Shown here piece after piece: positions 33,108 through 44,458 of a stretch of DNA of 64,000 bases. The notes under the pieces were generated by a model, which was not told the origin of the DNA, did no database searches, and saw nothing but the letters and a program-made list of their open reading frames with translations. Each line of letters opens with the position of its first letter. Positions within the stretch are counted from its first letter, which is position 1. This DNA is from Posidonia oceanica (Eukaryota; Streptophyta; Magnoliopsida; Alismatales; Posidoniaceae). Where the stretch lies: the NCBI GenBank assembly GCA_037176725.1, contig JAZBRS010000057.1, forward strand, positions 84,837,501 through 84,901,500, in the 5' to 3' direction. A program made the translations under genes and the position numbers.

Positions 33108-34471
33108 CAACCTTGGCGTCCTGGCTCAGCATACCTGAAGATCGTGTAATGGATGTATCAGTTACCCGCATGGAGTAGCCTACGCATTGCTTGAGTATAG
33201 AGGAGGCCAATCCAGCAGAAAAACAGCCATGGTACCATGACATCAAGGCCTTCCTGGAGTTTAGCAGCCTCCCGCCTGGCACCTCAGCAGCAGATAGAAG
33301 AACTTTGGCGCGTCTGGTGTTGAAGTATGTGTTAGGAGCAGGGCAGTTATATAGAAGATCCTACAACTAGATGCTCCTACGCTACTTAAGCAAGTTGGAG
33401 GCTGATACGCTGATGCTTCAAGTACATGCAGGGACCTACGGCCTGCATATGAGCGGCGTCCTCCTGGCCAAGAAGATTATGCTCCAGGGCTACTTCTGGC
33501 CAACCATGGAAGCAAACTGCTGCCAGTTTGTACATAAATGCCATAACTGCCAGATCCATGGTAACTTTATCCGTACTCCCCCATAGCAGCTACACAACAT
33601 GTCATTGCCATGGCCCTTCTTCACCTGGGGGATTGATGTCATCGGTGCTATACATCCTACTGCTTCAAATGGTCATCGCTTCATTCTGGTGGCGATCGAC
33701 TACTTCACTAAGTGGGTGGAAGTTGCCTCTTACAAGGCTGTCACAGTTGCGGCGACAAAAAAATTTATCAGAAATAACATCATCGCCCGATATGGGGTCC
33801 CAGACTCCCTCATCTCTGATAACAGCACGAACTTCATCGCCAAGAGGATCGAAAAGTACCTGCAGAACCTCATGATCAAGCATCACAGGTTCTCGCCCTA
33901 TCGGCTGTAGATGAATGGTGCAGTAGAGTTTGCCAACAAGAACATTGTGAAGATCATGAAGAAGATGGCAGAAACCCACAAGGACTGGCATGACAAGCTT
34001 TTGTACGCACTCTGGGCGTATAGGACATCAGTCCGGACCTCGATAGGAGCCACCCCGTACTCACTGACATACGGGATGGAGGCAGTGTTGCCCATCGAAG
34101 TAGAGATCCCCTCACTGCAGATCCTACGAGAAGCTGAGCTGGAGGAGGCAAAATGGGTCGAAGACCACTACGTCCAACTAAACCTGATTGACAAGTGCAA
34201 ACTGCAAGCTATGCACAATGCTCATTATTACCAGAAACGGATGGCCAGAGCATACCTGAAGAAAGTTCAGCCCAGAAGCTTCTAGCCAAGAGATCTCGTT
34301 TTGCGAGCCATTTACATACCTGACAGTCGAGGCAAATTCCGACCCAACTAGTGCGGTCCCTTTGTGGTCAAGTAAACATTCTCGGGCAGCGCAGCAGTTC
34401 TTGAGGACATGGACCAGGTCGGATAGTCAGAGCCGGTCAACTTGTGCTACCTCAAGAAGTACTATCAGTAG
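33108..34471 (+). pseudogene. C: RNase H C-terminus and integrase (right piece)
   Basis: Rejoins the left piece in frame (ALAT / LASWL) once one copy of the CAACT/CAACC duplication is removed. It encodes the RNase H-integrase linker, the zinc region (CHNC), the core with TWGIDVIG, ISDNSTN and NGAVEFANKN, so all three acidic residues are kept, and a C-terminal part ending at 34469-34471. The frame is unbroken by indels but has eight stops: TAG at 33176, 33368, 33584, 33908, 34283, 34349 and 34424, and TAA at 34373. Several sit where A or D has CAG. Oldest element in the nest. Confidence 0.9.
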
Positions 34472-35307
34472 CTTGGGACGACCCTCACCTTACAGATCCC
34501 GTTTTCTCTGTCCTATCCCATGCATTTTTACCTTTGTACATCTCCATGCATTTCTCCCTTTTCAAGCATATCACATTCAAAAAATCAAAAAAAATCATCA
34601 TGCATTACAATCAGCCCAATGATGAAGTCAAAAGTGCTTGCCTACTCTGGAAGGAGTCTACCCTACCTGACCTGACACTACTTAGATGTTCTAGCTAGTG
34701 AGGGAGCCACCATCCAATGAGGATGGACAAAATGTCCAAACCCCCTAGGACTTACACCTCCAGAGGAAGATAAATTGCTAGGGTGTGAGAGAGTGTGAGC
34801 TATAAAAGAATATAAGTCTAAGCATGGGCGTAAAAGAAAAGATAGAAAATAGAAGGCGAAGACAGAAATCGGCCCTAGAGATAGAGGTGTGCAGTGCAAC
34901 CCCCCTCCCTCCTGCTTATCTTGGAGAGGAGTTGAAGTTCGTGCTTGGGAAATCTACAAATCTTATAGGGTCTAGCCACCCCTATCTAGCAAGCAGCTCC
35001 CCAGCTTCAAGCCAGGTGCCCATTACCTCCAAGTCAGGGATAGGGGAAACCTACACGCCTATGTGGGAGCAAAAGAAACAAGAAAATGAAAAGAGTAGGT
35101 GTAAGTCCTTTAGAGTTTGGCATGGAACCTGTCCTCACTACACCACCACCTAAGCACAAAATCCTCACCCTTTCTGGAGTGCCACCAACAAGTTAGGAGT
35201 TTTAGTAGAGTCCAGTGAGTCAGGGACCACTCTCTTCCTCTACGGCAAGCGCTAAGTACTCCACATGCTGAGGGCAATTCACATCCATCATAAATCATGC
35301 ATATATC
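34472..35307 (+). other. C: remnant of the spacer after integrase
   Basis: Homologous to the first part of the A (5785-6890) and D (53004-54100) spacers, including the blocks GCTAGTGAGGGAGCCACC and CCACATGCTGAGGGCA. It is cut off at 35307 by the start of E. No gene seen. Confidence 0.75.
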
Positions 35308-36919
35308 TGTAGACACCCCATTTTGGCAGGCTTTTGTTGGGGAATTTCTGAAGATTTGTTCGTTGTGGCACAGCAAAACCCACTTCAAAACCAATCCAAA
35401 ATCCCATTTCAAAACCTTCCAATTCCTAACCCAAAGCAACCCAATTTTCTTTTCCAAATTCAACTCAAACTACTAACCTAAGCCCAGCCCATTTGCAGCC
35501 CAGCCTACTGAGTGGCACGTTCAGGCGCTGCACTCATAGGTGATTGGACTTGGTCGCACCTTTGAGTGGCGACTGAGTTTGGCGCCCCAAGTCCAGGCGA
35601 CTGGACTGCAACTCAGACCACCGGCCAAGCTCACCACCTCAGCCATTCTTAGTCACCGCCTCCACTCACCACCCGTCCCTTTCGGCACTTACTCGCCCAC
35701 TCCCGGCCACCCACTAGCTGCCAAGATCCACTAACTTCGCCTGCCCGCACTTACTCCTCGCCGGCCACTTGCCACTCACAGCCCCCTTCCACTGCCTTCA
35801 CCGGCTGCCTGCAAACGACGACTCTCTCGTCCTCACTTGGCCGCAATTACTTGCCATCCACCTCGCCACTTACTTCCTTGCACTCACCGACCATTTTCCC
35901 CGCTATCATGGCCCCTCACTGCACCTTCTTCCTCGCGCCAAGAGCCGGCCATTTGAACAAAACCCATCCACCACCGCCATTTCAAACCACCGCACGCACT
36001 CACACAGACACTGCATTTTGCAACCGAGAGTTCCAGAGCATTCCTCGATCCTTCCTTATGCGATCCCCACCTTCCTTGAGCAATCTCAAGCCTTTCCAAG
36101 CCCGCAATTGCCCTTCGAACCCATCACCGGTAAGTCTTCTGCAACTCCTGTCCGTGGACTCCGGTGAGCTTCTAAGGTCGAATCCTCAACCCCATTGCAT
36201 GCCTAAGGGTCCAGGAATGTTCCCGGACCTCCTCCTTCATGGCCGCCTATGCCGCTTCCCTTCTTGTGCCCTCGGCCTTGCCAACGGCTGAGGAGGCACG
36301 GCAACGCTAGTGAGGTGCCGGTGGAGGTGGGAAAGGGGACGCTTGTCCCTTTTCTCAACCCACAAGCATTCCTTCACATCCCCCTTAGTCCCTCGGAGCC
36401 TCCTAAATGGTTTGTAGGGTCGTTGGCCACTCATGTGGCCGGCCTCTGGCAAGCCATGGTGGCACAAAGAGGCGAAGGTGAGTGGAACATTCCAAGCCAC
36501 CATTTCCCACACCGAAGGTGTGGTTGGATTCGTGGGAATATCGTCGACGTTTTCCGATCGTCCCTGGCCTTTTCCGCATCGTCTAGAGCTCACAGTTCAC
36601 TGTTGAAGTCCGTCCAGCAGACTACTAGGTCAGGTGCCGCTCCAAGCGGCGACTGACTTGCAACTTCAGCTGCAGTCGGTCGATCTTTGGGTCGACGCTC
36701 CGGGCGATCTAGGCCACCATTTTGCATGTTGTTTGTGGTTGTTTGCTCTTTAGCTTTGCATGCTTAGTTGTTAATTTTGCATCGTGTGTGGAGCATGATT
36801 TGACTCCAAAGTCCGTAGTTTGGTCTGCCAAGTTGCAGAGGTGATGCCGCTCCAAGCGGCGACTAACCTGCAACTTAAGCAGACCATCGGCTGGACTTTG
36901 CGCTGGTGTATTTCGTTGC
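35308..36919 (+). mobile_element. E: left part of an LTR from a diverged family, cut by D
   Basis: Starts TGTAGACACCCCATTTTGG, almost the same first 24 bp as the other LTRs, then diverges completely. It is C/A-rich at first, then GC-rich, and holds two copies of a roughly 50-bp segment containing GCCGCTCCAAGCGGCGACT (about 36637-36655 and 36847-36865). The rest of E should lie beyond D, outside the window. No coding sequence was recognised. Confidence 0.7.
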
Positions 36920-39900
36920 TGTTGACACCCCATCTTGGCAGGCTTGGACCACTTGGAGTCCTCCTAGTGATTGCTGGACTTAAACCCAAACCAAACCAAA
37001 CCCTAACCCTCTTCTTTACCTTTCAAAACCAAGCCAACTTGACCTATGCCTTTACCCCTCTTCCCAAGCTCAAAAGCTAACCAAAATCCATAGGAAAACC
37101 CACCAGCACCCACTTAGCAAACCTGCCCAAGAACTTAGAAAATCTCAAACCTAGACCGTTCCCAAAAACCTAGGTGAAACTACCCTTTTTCTACACCTTA
37201 AAACCCCTCCAAAACCTTCTTAGAATCAAACCAAAACCTCAGACCCAGCACCTCAAATCCTAGACTACCCACTCACCAACTTTCATCCCAATCCAAGACC
37301 TCTAAGCCTCTCATTTGCCCTAATTATCCTTTTCTCTCTCCGGGATTATCATTTTCTCTCTCCTCTCTCTCTCCTGATTATCATCCCCCTTTTCATCCCT
37401 TTCTTGCTCTTTTTTCTGCCTGGTTGTGGGCCCCCTTTGTGCTTCTATCTCTTCTCTATCTTATTCCTATTTTTACTTTATTTTTAACATTTTCCCTAAA
37501 TTTTAAAAAATCGTTTTCCTCCAACTCATCTCTTTCCCTTTTATTTCTCCCTTTTTCTCTTTTCTTCCTCCTTCTCTTTTCCTTTTCTCCCCTCTACTAA
37601 AATCCACAAAACCCCCTAAAAATCTGTAAAACTCTAAAACATAAGGGAAACAAATCAGAGCTCTAAGAAAAATAATTAAAAAACATTAAACAAGCAATTA
37701 AAAACTTAAACCTAACTAATTCAAGCTAAAAAGAAAATCAAACATGCAAACTAAAAAATGCAAAACAAACCGAAAGAAAATACTGAAAAATCAAGGAAAA
37801 AACTAAAACAAAATCAAGACCCACCAAAAGTGAAAACCCTACCAAAAGAATTAAAAAACAAACCCTAAAAAGAAGAAAAACAAATAAAAACCCTAGAATA
37901 AACAATTAATGAAGAAAAAAAAACTTAACCTAACAAACATAAGAAAAACAACATAAGGACTTAATTAAAAAGAAAAAGAGGAACACATTAAAAAGACCTA
38001 AAGATACTTAATCAAACAAGAGAAACCCAATTAAAAAACATCAAGAAAAATCAACAAATAAAAATCAAAAACCTAATTCAAAAGACTTAAAAAAGAAAAA
38101 ACCTAAAAGACTAAAACTAAGAAACCCAAAACCCATCCTAATTAATATAAAAATAAATCCTAAAAATCCTAATTAACATCCTAAAATGCTTAACAAGAAA
38201 AACACAATTTAAAAAAACAATTTAAAAGATTTAACAAACATTTAATCAAGTGGAAAATGAATTAAAAACAAAAGAGAACCCTAAAACCCTAATCAAGCCC
38301 AAAACCCATTTAAACCACACTAATTAACCAAAAGAAGTCATTAAAAAATCTGATTAAGATCCTAATTCACAGCACAAACACCCTAATATTTCTACTTATT
38401 TTTAATTTATTTTTTTCCTAAGTTTATTCCTCCTCTTTTCCCTCTCTTTCTTTCTTTCTTCTCAATTTTCTTTCCATTTTTCTCTGCTGGGCCCGTCAAC
38501 CCGTTTCTCCCTTTCTTCCTTATTTCTTTTTTCTTTTTTCGGCCCACAGTCCGGCCTCCTTTTTCCTTCTTCTTCCTCAACCTTCTGCGTTTTTTTTCTT
38601 TCCACCGGAATTCTCCCGTGAGCAGCTGCTACAGTCCTCCCTCCATTGTTTGAATTTGAGCCTCTATCTTATCAATCAACAGCAGCTCGCCGCTTCTCCT
38701 CTATCTCAGCACCATTCCCGAGAGGCATTGAATGCCGGTCGCCTCGCCGTCTCCTGTCTACTGCAGTGCCGCCGGTGGAATTTGAAATTCAGCAGCGCGC
38801 CAGCAGCCACCTCCTCCTCATATAAGCTTCCGTTCATTCCTTCAGAGCAGGATCTTCAGTTGGCAATCAGTGTGAGCAATCAGAGAGAACCAGCAGTTAG
38901 CGAACCAGAGACCCATTCCATTGCAATTTCCCCCACCTGAGCGACCTTCCTCCTTCTTCCTCTCTGCCTCCTCCAATTTTCCAGAAAAAGAGAGCAGTAG
39001 AAGAGAGCGCCTGAGTGTCCTCCTTGGCATCCCGGAGAGAGCCCTCCTATTCCCCAGCATCCTCCACCCAAGTCCTTCTCCTTTTTCATCCGAAATCCAC
39101 AGCAAATTCTTCCCTTCTTCTTTCAGTAATCCAGCACCCTTCCCGGCCTTAGAACTTCTCCAAATTGCTCCCCCAAATCCACCCAGCAACCAGCCTTCAT
39201 CCTCCACCATCCCACTGCCTTTTCATCACCCGAAACCACCCTGAAACACCTCCTGATAACCAGAGAACCAGCTGCAAACCCAACACCGATCCTTCCACAA
39301 TTCCCTCCACCACAGCCCGCTGGTTCTTCCCAAAATCCACCTAGAAATCCACCTGACCTCCACCTTTCCAAAACACCTAACCTCCGGCCCTATCCCCCAC
39401 CACCGGCCGAGAACAACACAACAAACACTTGAGCCTCCTTCTGTCCAGAAACGGACCCAACCTTCAAACTCCTTCCACACTTTCTAGAAACCCAAACCGA
39501 TCATCCAGCTTCACTCTCCAGACCTCCAGCTACCTCCCGGAGGGCTTCACTCCACTGGACAAGCAGCAACACCCTCCCCCCACCTCCGGTTCCTTTCTGA
39601 GAACCCAAAAGTGCCAGATTCTTCTCCGAGCTTCGAAGCTCGCGTCCGATCGCTCAGGGAGCACCGGAAGCTCGCTCTGAGCCAGCCCCAACCTCCGCGA
39701 GCGCCCGACAGTCACCGCTGCAACTGCACAGACGTCGTCGACCAGCTCCGATACTGCTGAGGTCGGGAGGACGACTCAGACGCGGAAAAAGGTGACTCTT
39801 TGCTCCCTTAGCTTCCTCTTCTCCCCCTGCTGCTTCTCCGCCCTTTAGAATGGCATCTTCGGTCTTCCTGCTCCGAAGTCAGCCGCCGGTCAGGTCGTCT

Positions 39901-41518
39901 TCTCCAGCGAGGCTCTCCGTTCGTCACGCCGCTCCGGCCAATGGAACATGGCTCCAGCGACCGTCCGAGCTCCGCACAAACATCAGGAAGCTTCTCCGGC
40001 CTTCAGAACGCAGCGTCGCTGCGTCGAACGGCCGGACCAAGCTCCTGAACCTCTGCAGAGCTCCGACGAGCGCTCCGGTGCGTTCCTGGCTGCGTCGTCC
40101 TCCGCCGATCGCCGCCCGACCTTCGTCAGCTCTGGGAGCACCTCCCCCGCCGATCAACTCGTCTCCAGCAGCCCTGTGCCGGCGGTCGTGAGCGCTGGTA
40201 GCCAGCTGCTACAGTGCTCACGGCCGTCGGCCGTTACTGTAGAATTATTTTTACATCTGTATAGTTTTTAGGTAAATATTGCATGCTTAGTCTAAGTTTT
40301 CTTATTTTTGCATTTCAGTCCTTATGTCATTTAATCTGCTGTCTTTTTGATTTAAAACCATGCTAAATTGCATAAAGTATTTCTATTTTTCTGTATTTGC
40401 ATTCCAGTCCGTTTACTGTGCTTGCCAGTTATAAAAAATTATGCTTTAGCCCTTCTGGTTTCTTTTTTTGCGTCTGAATCCTGCAGTAGATTATTTATTT
40501 TTAATGTATTAAGTTTGCCTTATTATATTGCATTCCAGACCCCTGTATTTCACTGTTTTTGTATCTTAGTCCTCTGCATTGTAGTAACTTAGGTTTCTTT
40601 TTTAATTTTTGCATACTGCATTGCATATTATCCCCTTTGTTTTTTCATTTTAGCATGTAGGTCCTTTTAAATGCACAGTAATCATTTTGCATGCATTTTT
40701 GCTTATTGCATTGCATTTTCAACCCTGTTTTTTTAAAAAATTGCACATCAGTCCTTTGTTCATGATTTCAGTGCATAGTTTGCATATTAAATTGCATTTT
40801 TGACCCTGCATGGTTTCAAAATGACACATAGGTCCTTTGCATCATTATAAAATCATGTAAAATGCCTGGTTTGCCCTCAAAATTGCATTTTAGCTCCCAC
40901 ATTTGCAAAATTGCATGTAGGCCCTCCACTTACATTCCCAGGCTCCTCAAAACCGTGTTTTCTGGAAAAATTGCATTTTAGACCCCAGAGTTTTTCAAAA
41001 TTGCATTTTGCTTGCCATTTGCTTTCAAAACTTCCTCTGATGCATACCCACTTTTCAAAATTGCATTCTAAGCCCAGTCTTTTGCAAAACCGCATGCAAC
41101 CCCTCCTGTTTTCAAAGCCCCTGCTTGTAAGCCCCAATCCTTTTCAAAAATTTGCATTTAAGCCCCTTTTCTTTTTTAAAAATAGCATTTGACCCCCCTT
41201 TTTTCCTAAAAGTCTTCCTTTTTGTCTTTTCTTGCATCTTGCATGCATTTGCATTCATTTAGCTTTGCATTAAGCATCCCTTTGCACACACTAAGTCCCT
41301 TTAGCTCCCTTTCACCTGGGAGGACCTTTTGCACACCCCTAGGACCTCCTGAACACTTAGATCTGCTTTTCTCCCCTGTTCTGGCCCTCCTGCCTTGAAG
41401 CTGCGATATCTTCCAATCCGGACGTTGGATCTTCTCAAACAAGCTGCCCAGGCGACCGCAGCGAAGCGCTCTTCAGCATGGACCAAGCAGATTTCAGATC
41501 AGGCCCCAGGATTTCCAG

Positions 41519-41845
41519 GTATGTCCTCCCGAACCCCTGCATTGCATTCATTAGCATGCCATTTGCATAGTTTGCTTTGTTTTCGCTTTCCTTCTCTTTG
41601 AGCATGTAGAATAGGACCTCCTCTTCTTGTCTATCAACTCAAATCCCCGTTTCGCGTACTCTCGGGCGTTTTGTGTTGTGTTTCCCCTGGATTCACCACT
41701 TATTGCGACTTTCTTCCCCCTTTTCCACGATCCGATCGCATCGTGAGCTTTGGGCAGCGTGCGAGACACATCGTGGAGCGGTTTAGTGGGAAACGGTCAC
41801 AGAAAAGTGGTAATCCCTCCATTTGCTCACTTCTCCCCTTTGTAG
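41519..41845 (+). other. Putative intron in the D LTR
   Basis: Donor-like CCAG|GTATGTCC at 41518/41519 and acceptor-like CCCCTTTGTAG|GTC at 41845/41846. Equivalent sites occur in A (donor 22044, acceptor about 22371) and B (31587, 31915). Only sequence consensus supports it. Confidence 0.35.
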
Positions 41846-42639
41846 GTCTTCACACCTACTCTGTGTGGCCCTAAACAGCGTCTGTTCTCACACACGAGCT
41901 GTTTTACCTCTCCTTTAGCTTCTTCTGACCTTTTTCCCTGTATTTGCATTCGCATGGCTTTTCGAGGTTTTTTTTCGCTGCTTTTGGCACAGTTTTGCGT
42001 GCCTGCTCTCATTTTGGCATCGTTTTGCGTGCCCGCCTTCTCTTTTGCGTTATTTTACGCACCCGCTTTCGTTTTGGCACCGTTTTGCATGTCTGCTTTG
42101 TCTTTCGCGCTGTTTTGCGCACTCGCCTTGTTTTTGGCACAGTTTTGCGTGCCCGCTATCATCTCTTGCACCGATTTGCGTGCCGCCTTGCTTTTTCGCT
42201 CGTTTTGCGTGCCGATCTTGTCTTTTTGCACCGTTTTGTGTTCCGCCTTGCTTTCTCGCTCGTTTTGCGTGTCGATCTTGTCTTTTTGCTCTGTTTTACG
42301 TGCCATTCTTGTTTCTTGCCTAGTTTTGCGTTTTTTACGCCGTTTTCTCTTGCGTGTCGATCGCATTGCATGGTTTTCCTGTTGTTTTGCTTTTTCGCCT
42401 GCATTTGCATATAGGGCAGTGATGCTTACTACCTGGAGTTCTCACGAGCCAGGTTTCGCTCGGTTCGGAACACAGACAGCGCTACTGAGCACTTAGACTA
42501 CACGTTTACTTCCTTGCTTTGCATCTCTCCACTTAGAGCACACCTTAAGCATTCATTTAGGCATTCATAGGCACATAGGCATTCAGATCTGCATTTCCCT
42601 GCGTATGCGAGCGTAAGCCTAGAAAGACCGATTCTCGGG

Positions 42640-42672
42640 CGTGTCGGGGGTGCCTAACACCTTCCCTGCACG
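42640..42672 (+). other. D: conserved U5 hairpin
   Basis: CGTG..CGGGGGTG / CACC-TT-CCCTG..CACG stem about 310 bp before the LTR end, conserved in all four LTR types. It could act in packaging or reverse transcription. Confidence 0.6.
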
Positions 42673-42987
42673 TAACAGGAGTCCTTGCCCAGTCTTTTGG
42701 CCCGCAATGACCATATTGCCCTTATCCTAGGCTAGAGTCATCTCATTTGCATGTATTTGCATTTGTTTTCCCTTGCACTGCTTTGCATTGCATTTCTTGC
42801 TTGGTTTTGCGTGTTAATTCACGCATTTCCCTCGGTTTTCCTTGTCTCCCGTTAATAGACATGGTGGTGACTCTGATTTGTCTTATCTTTCTCTTTTTCC
42901 CTCGATTTTAAGTGTTTTCGAGTCGAGCCTCTTCCTCGGATCAATCGCCACTAATAGTAAGCCTGATTCCGATTGGGATTACTACAG

Positions 42988-43005
42988 TGACGACTCTGCT
43001 GGGGA
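42988..43005 (+). promoter_or_regulatory. D: primer-binding site, LTR-adjacent copy
   Basis: TGACGACTCTGCTGGGGA begins 1 nt after the LTR end. It matches the complement of a plant tRNA-Arg 3' end except for A in place of G at the third base, which would mispair with the tRNA CCA end. Confidence 0.75.
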
Positions 43006-43132
43006 TGCTAGACTCCAGCTTTCGCCTTCGCTTTCGCTCGCTTGGGATTTGCTTTCTTTGTTTGCCTTTGTGTCCTTTGCCTTGCTTTTGCTTGCCTGCC
43101 TATCTGTCTGCTTTGCCCAGCGAAGTCGACAG

Positions 43133-43150
43133 TGGCGACTCTGCTGGGGA
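43133..43150 (+). promoter_or_regulatory. D: second, canonical primer-binding site copy
   Basis: TGGCGACTCTGCTGGGGA, a perfect Ogre/Tat-type tRNA-Arg site, 145 bp downstream of the first copy and inside a tandem duplication that extends through GATGCTAGACTCC and some of the following pyrimidine-rich sequence. Confidence 0.75.
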
Positions 43151-44458
43151 TGCTAGACTCCGGCTTTCATTCCCGGCTTTTCCGCTCGCCTGTTTTGTAG
43201 CTTTGTCTGCCTTGTGTGCCTTCTTTGCCTGTTTTGCTCGCTTTTCTGTGCAAACTCCTAGCAAGTCGCTTTGTGGCTACTTTGCTTAGGTTTTGCACCT
43301 CTTTCGACTCGGTTCGCGCTCTTTTTGCTTGGCTTTGCTTCTGTGCTTGTTTATTTACTCGTTTCCCTGCTTCTGCTGTTACTTCCTTTACAGCTTACTT
43401 GCCTTTACTTGCTTTGCCTTACTTGCTTATTACTGCTTTAATTATCGCACATTGCATGTCTACATACTTGTTTGGCAACGATACATGCCTTTTGAATGTT
43501 GAATGCTTCTCTTACACCTTTGCTATGTCACTACACACGCACATACTTTGCATACATGCCTTTTGACATGACGAATGTTTTTCTTCACCATTATGCTCAC
43601 AAACACTCGCACATGCCATGCACTTGCCTTTTGCTGTGTTGTGTGTTGTTTGCCTGCCATGTTTGACTGATTTTCTTCCCTTTCGCACTTGCCATGCCTA
43701 GGATAGTAGAGACATGTTTGCTCTCCCCATGGTTAACTAAAAACGGCAAGTAAAAGGAACTTCTAGGAACAACTAGAGACTCTGAACAATCCTTCACTCC
43801 CTTTGGTTAATAAAATGCGCAAGATAAAAGACTTTAAGCATTTGCATAAGCATCATATAGGGCATGCATCTTCTCATCTGAGTCCACCTATTAGTCTGCG
43901 AAGGACAATCCCGGCCTCTTGCTCCACCGCTTTGGGCGTGGCGCGAGTCAGTCGATCTGTCCCCCCTCGTCCGGGGGTCGTGTCGGTGTTAGTAGAGGGT
44001 ACCACCCACGCTTTGGCGGGGTAGAGGCCACCAACGCACCACCCTGTCATTTCCTGAGCTTTGGGCCGGGAGTTAGGCAGGGGACCTACTTTTTCTGACC
44101 TGAGTCGGTGACCTGTACACCTAGGGATACCCGAAGTAGATCACGTTGCTAGGAAACACTAGCTAGGTAAGGGGGCCATACTAGAAAGCACACATATCAT
44201 TCATGTCATTTAACTAACTCATTTGCATTCATCTTTTTAGTTTCTAACTCTAATTTCCTTCTGTTGTGTCAGCAGTGATCGGTAAAGCGAGTTCCCTTTG
44301 CTAGAGCTCGAGTACCGACCCTCGTTGACGCTCCTGTTGCGACTTCATTCGCGACCATTTCCCTTCCTGAGCTATCCGCCTTTGCGAAGATAGCTCCTCT
44401 TAGGAATCACCGCTTGAACACTCGTCGCAGCCCTGTTCTCACGCGCTCTAGGTCAGCA
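43151..44458 (+). other. D: leader between PBS and gag
   Basis: About 1.3 kb without a credible gene. The first part is T/C-rich with many GCTTGCC words; the second is mixed, with a hairpin-capable CCCC..GGGG near 43964-43978. A donor-like CTAG|GTAAGG (about 44167) and an acceptor-like GTGTCAG (about 44272) would bound a short intron, supported only by consensus. From 44279 the gag frame is already open upstream of its first ATG. Confidence 0.5.

Larger units (their letters stand above)
36920..42986 (+). repeat. D: 5' LTR (6067 bp)
   Basis: From TGTTGACACC to ATTACTACA. Contains an A-rich stretch (37600-38380), a pyrimidine/GC-rich stretch (38400-40230), a possible TATA-like CATATAAGC (about 38818), a TTGCATTTT zone (40260-41210), a putative intron (41519-41845), a short CGTTTTGCGTGCC array (41980-42340), the U5 hairpin (42640-42672) and a PBS-like TGGTGACTCTG (42865). 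Open frames within it (such as 39850-40191) are GC-rich and repeated elsewhere only as LTR sequence. Confidence 0.95.

Noticed and set aside
34799..34815. TATAAAAG word in C's spacer as a promoter
   Set aside because: The aligned positions in A and D have no TATA-like sequence, so it looks accidental.
38650..39244. Ser/Pro-rich open frames in the D LTR that recur at 60929-61532
   Set aside because: They recur only because both LTRs are near-identical; A, B and F do not keep the frame.
42865..42880. LTR-internal GGTGGCGACTCTG as the functional PBS of D
   Set aside because: It lies before the shared LTR end ATTACTACA and matches tRNA-Arg over fewer bases than the two downstream copies.
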